From NCBI GenBank assembly GCA_037127315.1, contig JBBBDQ010000445.1:2616001-2680000 (forward strand): 64,000 nucleotides of DNA. Direction: 5' to 3'. Made by a program: the position numbers and the translations under genes. The notes below the pieces were generated by a model. That model saw only the letters and a program-made list of their open reading frames with translations, was not told where the DNA came from and did no database searches. This document shows, one piece after another, positions 62,898 through 64,000 of the stretch (position 1 is the first letter of the stretch; every line of letters starts with the position of its first letter). Origin of the DNA: Ascarosepion bandense (lineage: Eukaryota > Mollusca > Cephalopoda > Sepiida > Sepiidae).

Positions 62898-63556
62898 AGC
62901 AAGCATAATGATCAGAACAATGTTAAGAAAATGTCTAAATGTGATATAACTTATTATAGAAGCTTTATATTTTTTTCGAATGTTGTATAATTATTCTTAT
63001 AACTTTATCAAAAAATTTGAACTTTATATTTTGGAATTATATAATTTACCGTTATATCCTTTTCTTTCTTTGATAAAATATTCTCTGAAGCTTTAAAATA
63101 AAAAGTTATTTCATATTTAAACTTTTTCTTAACATCGTTTTGATCTTTATGCTCGCTACTGTATATATGTCCGTGGGTATATATACTTATATATATATAT
63201 GTGTGTGTGTGCGTGTATGAAATATATATATATATTTCTGAGTATTCGTGTATTTGTGCTTTCGAATTGCTACAAGTGCTGACAAATGCGAAGAAGAAGA
63301 GAGAGGAATTAAGGTCTTGTGTAATGGTAACTTGAAAGGTTACTGCCGAGGTAAGCAGGACTGAAACCTCCGCTTCATTTATTTGCTAGACTTCCTGACC
63401 GACAATCACGCAAATAATCAGTGACTGATGACCTTTATAGCATATTCAAATATTATGCGTCTTCATTAATGCAAAGACAAAAATTCACATTCATTGCATA
63501 AATGCTCTTCAATAAGCGTCTCGACGAAGCTAGTTCTAACCGCGCTTTGATTTTTT
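62898..63556. other. Unassigned sequence with an imperfect inverted pair
   Basis: GTAGCAAGCATAATGATCAG (62893) is roughly inverted at about 63134-63160 (CTTTATGCTCGCTACTG), with TTTAAACTTTTTCTTAACATC inside. This suggests a 270-bp foldback element. No gene. Confidence 0.45.
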
Positions 63557-63660
63557 AAATCATTTCGCGCCCAAGCAAGGAAATAAAGCCACTAAGATGT
63601 CAGATATTCCTGGGTATGAAAGAATATGAAAAGAAGAAAATATTATTGTTTATTTATTGA
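63557..63660 (-). mobile_element. LINE-A terminus, decayed
   Basis: TCATTTCGCGCCCAAGCAAG and AAAGCCACTAAGATG resemble the inverse LINE end; about 100 bp only. Confidence 0.45.
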
Positions 63661-63667
63661 TCTCTCG

Positions 63668-63955
63668 GATGTGCGTTGTGGGGCAGTGAATATCGAGAGC
63701 CTAGTTCGAATTCCAGTTGAACACGTTGCATTCACTTACGTGCAAATACCCTTGGAAAATGTATTAATCTGTCACTTCTCCCATCAGCTATGGGTTAAAT
63801 AACAGGACAGATTGGTTTCTATAGCCTTGGTTGGCAACCAGTCTACCTCAGAAAGTAATGGCAACCTACTGCGGGAAAATTTTCTGCCCAGTCAGTCATG
63901 TCTCTTTCGAGATATGATCGCCCAAGCGTATGTCACGTATGGCACTTAACTGACT
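63668..63955 (+). mobile_element. SINE-1, near full length
   Basis: Head GATGTGCGTTGTGGGGCAG, box B (TAGTTCGAATTCCAG), body and CTTAACTGACTG end followed by (CT)n. A short deletion lies between box A and box B. Confidence 0.8.

Positions 63956-63988
<33 letters not shown>
63956..63988. repeat. (CT)n microsatellite
   Basis: CT array at the end of the window. Confidence 0.95.
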
Positions 63989-63989
<1 letters not shown>

Positions 63990-64000
63990 AGGAGAGAGAT

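Overview
The window looks like a gene-poor, repeat-saturated stretch of an animal nuclear genome. I infer a mollusc, most likely a coleoid cephalopod: very long (TA)n, (CA)n and (TTA)n arrays, many copies of a tRNA-derived SINE with a (TGAC)n-type tail, and abundant Penelope-like elements (PLEs). No bacterial, organellar or viral gene cluster is present. I found no convincing host protein-coding gene; the best single candidate is one short exon-like ORF at 13263-13502. Family assignments come from motif recognition by eye, not database searches.

Layout. 1-8 kb: a duplicated 0.7-kb block (27-705 and 7209-7893), a Helitron remnant, the 3' UTR of a LINE, a large palindrome with a tRNA-like core (3756-4140) and a transposase remnant. 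8-20 kb: a 69-bp minisatellite, two near-identical 1.6-kb blocks (8540-10141 and 18475-20071) carrying a Tc1-type terminal repeat, a SINE and a PLE fragment, a jockey/CR1-like LINE tail with 150-bp tandem units, a Tc1 element, and Helitrons. 20-30 kb: PLE parts (reverse transcriptase with YVDD, GIY-YIG endonuclease, terminal repeats) and SINEs. 30-34 kb: four copies of an R2/R4-like LINE 3' end, each beside a (TTA)n tract, and a 5S rRNA-like sequence. 34-41 kb: a second LINE type with an internal 156-bp tandem array, SINE clusters, and a nested insertion (LINE, then 5S-headed SINE, then mariner). 41-57 kb: SINEs, PLE terminal repeats, the best LINE-A reverse transcriptase (46948-48512), a putative solo LTR, and TA-rich DNA. 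58-64 kb: a Tc1/mariner-superfamily transposase remnant with a 61-bp minisatellite grown out of its catalytic region, then PLE palindromes and a final SINE.

The most interesting theme is a set of hammerhead-ribozyme-like motifs (CUGANGA, stem II, GAAA, very short palindromic stem III, UH) in at least seven sequence families. Several occur as inverted pairs flanking or inside PLE terminal repeats, one overlaps the PLE start codon, and the best one lies just downstream of a tRNA-like pol III promoter module in a repeat present twice (46531-46755 and 48550-48800). Other items worth checking are a 5S-tRNA chimeric SINE with a 10-bp target duplication, two tandem arrays grown from coding parts of transposable elements, and a SINE-hairpin-SINE composite. 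The genes here do not form a pathway; they are generations of mobile elements nested in one another.
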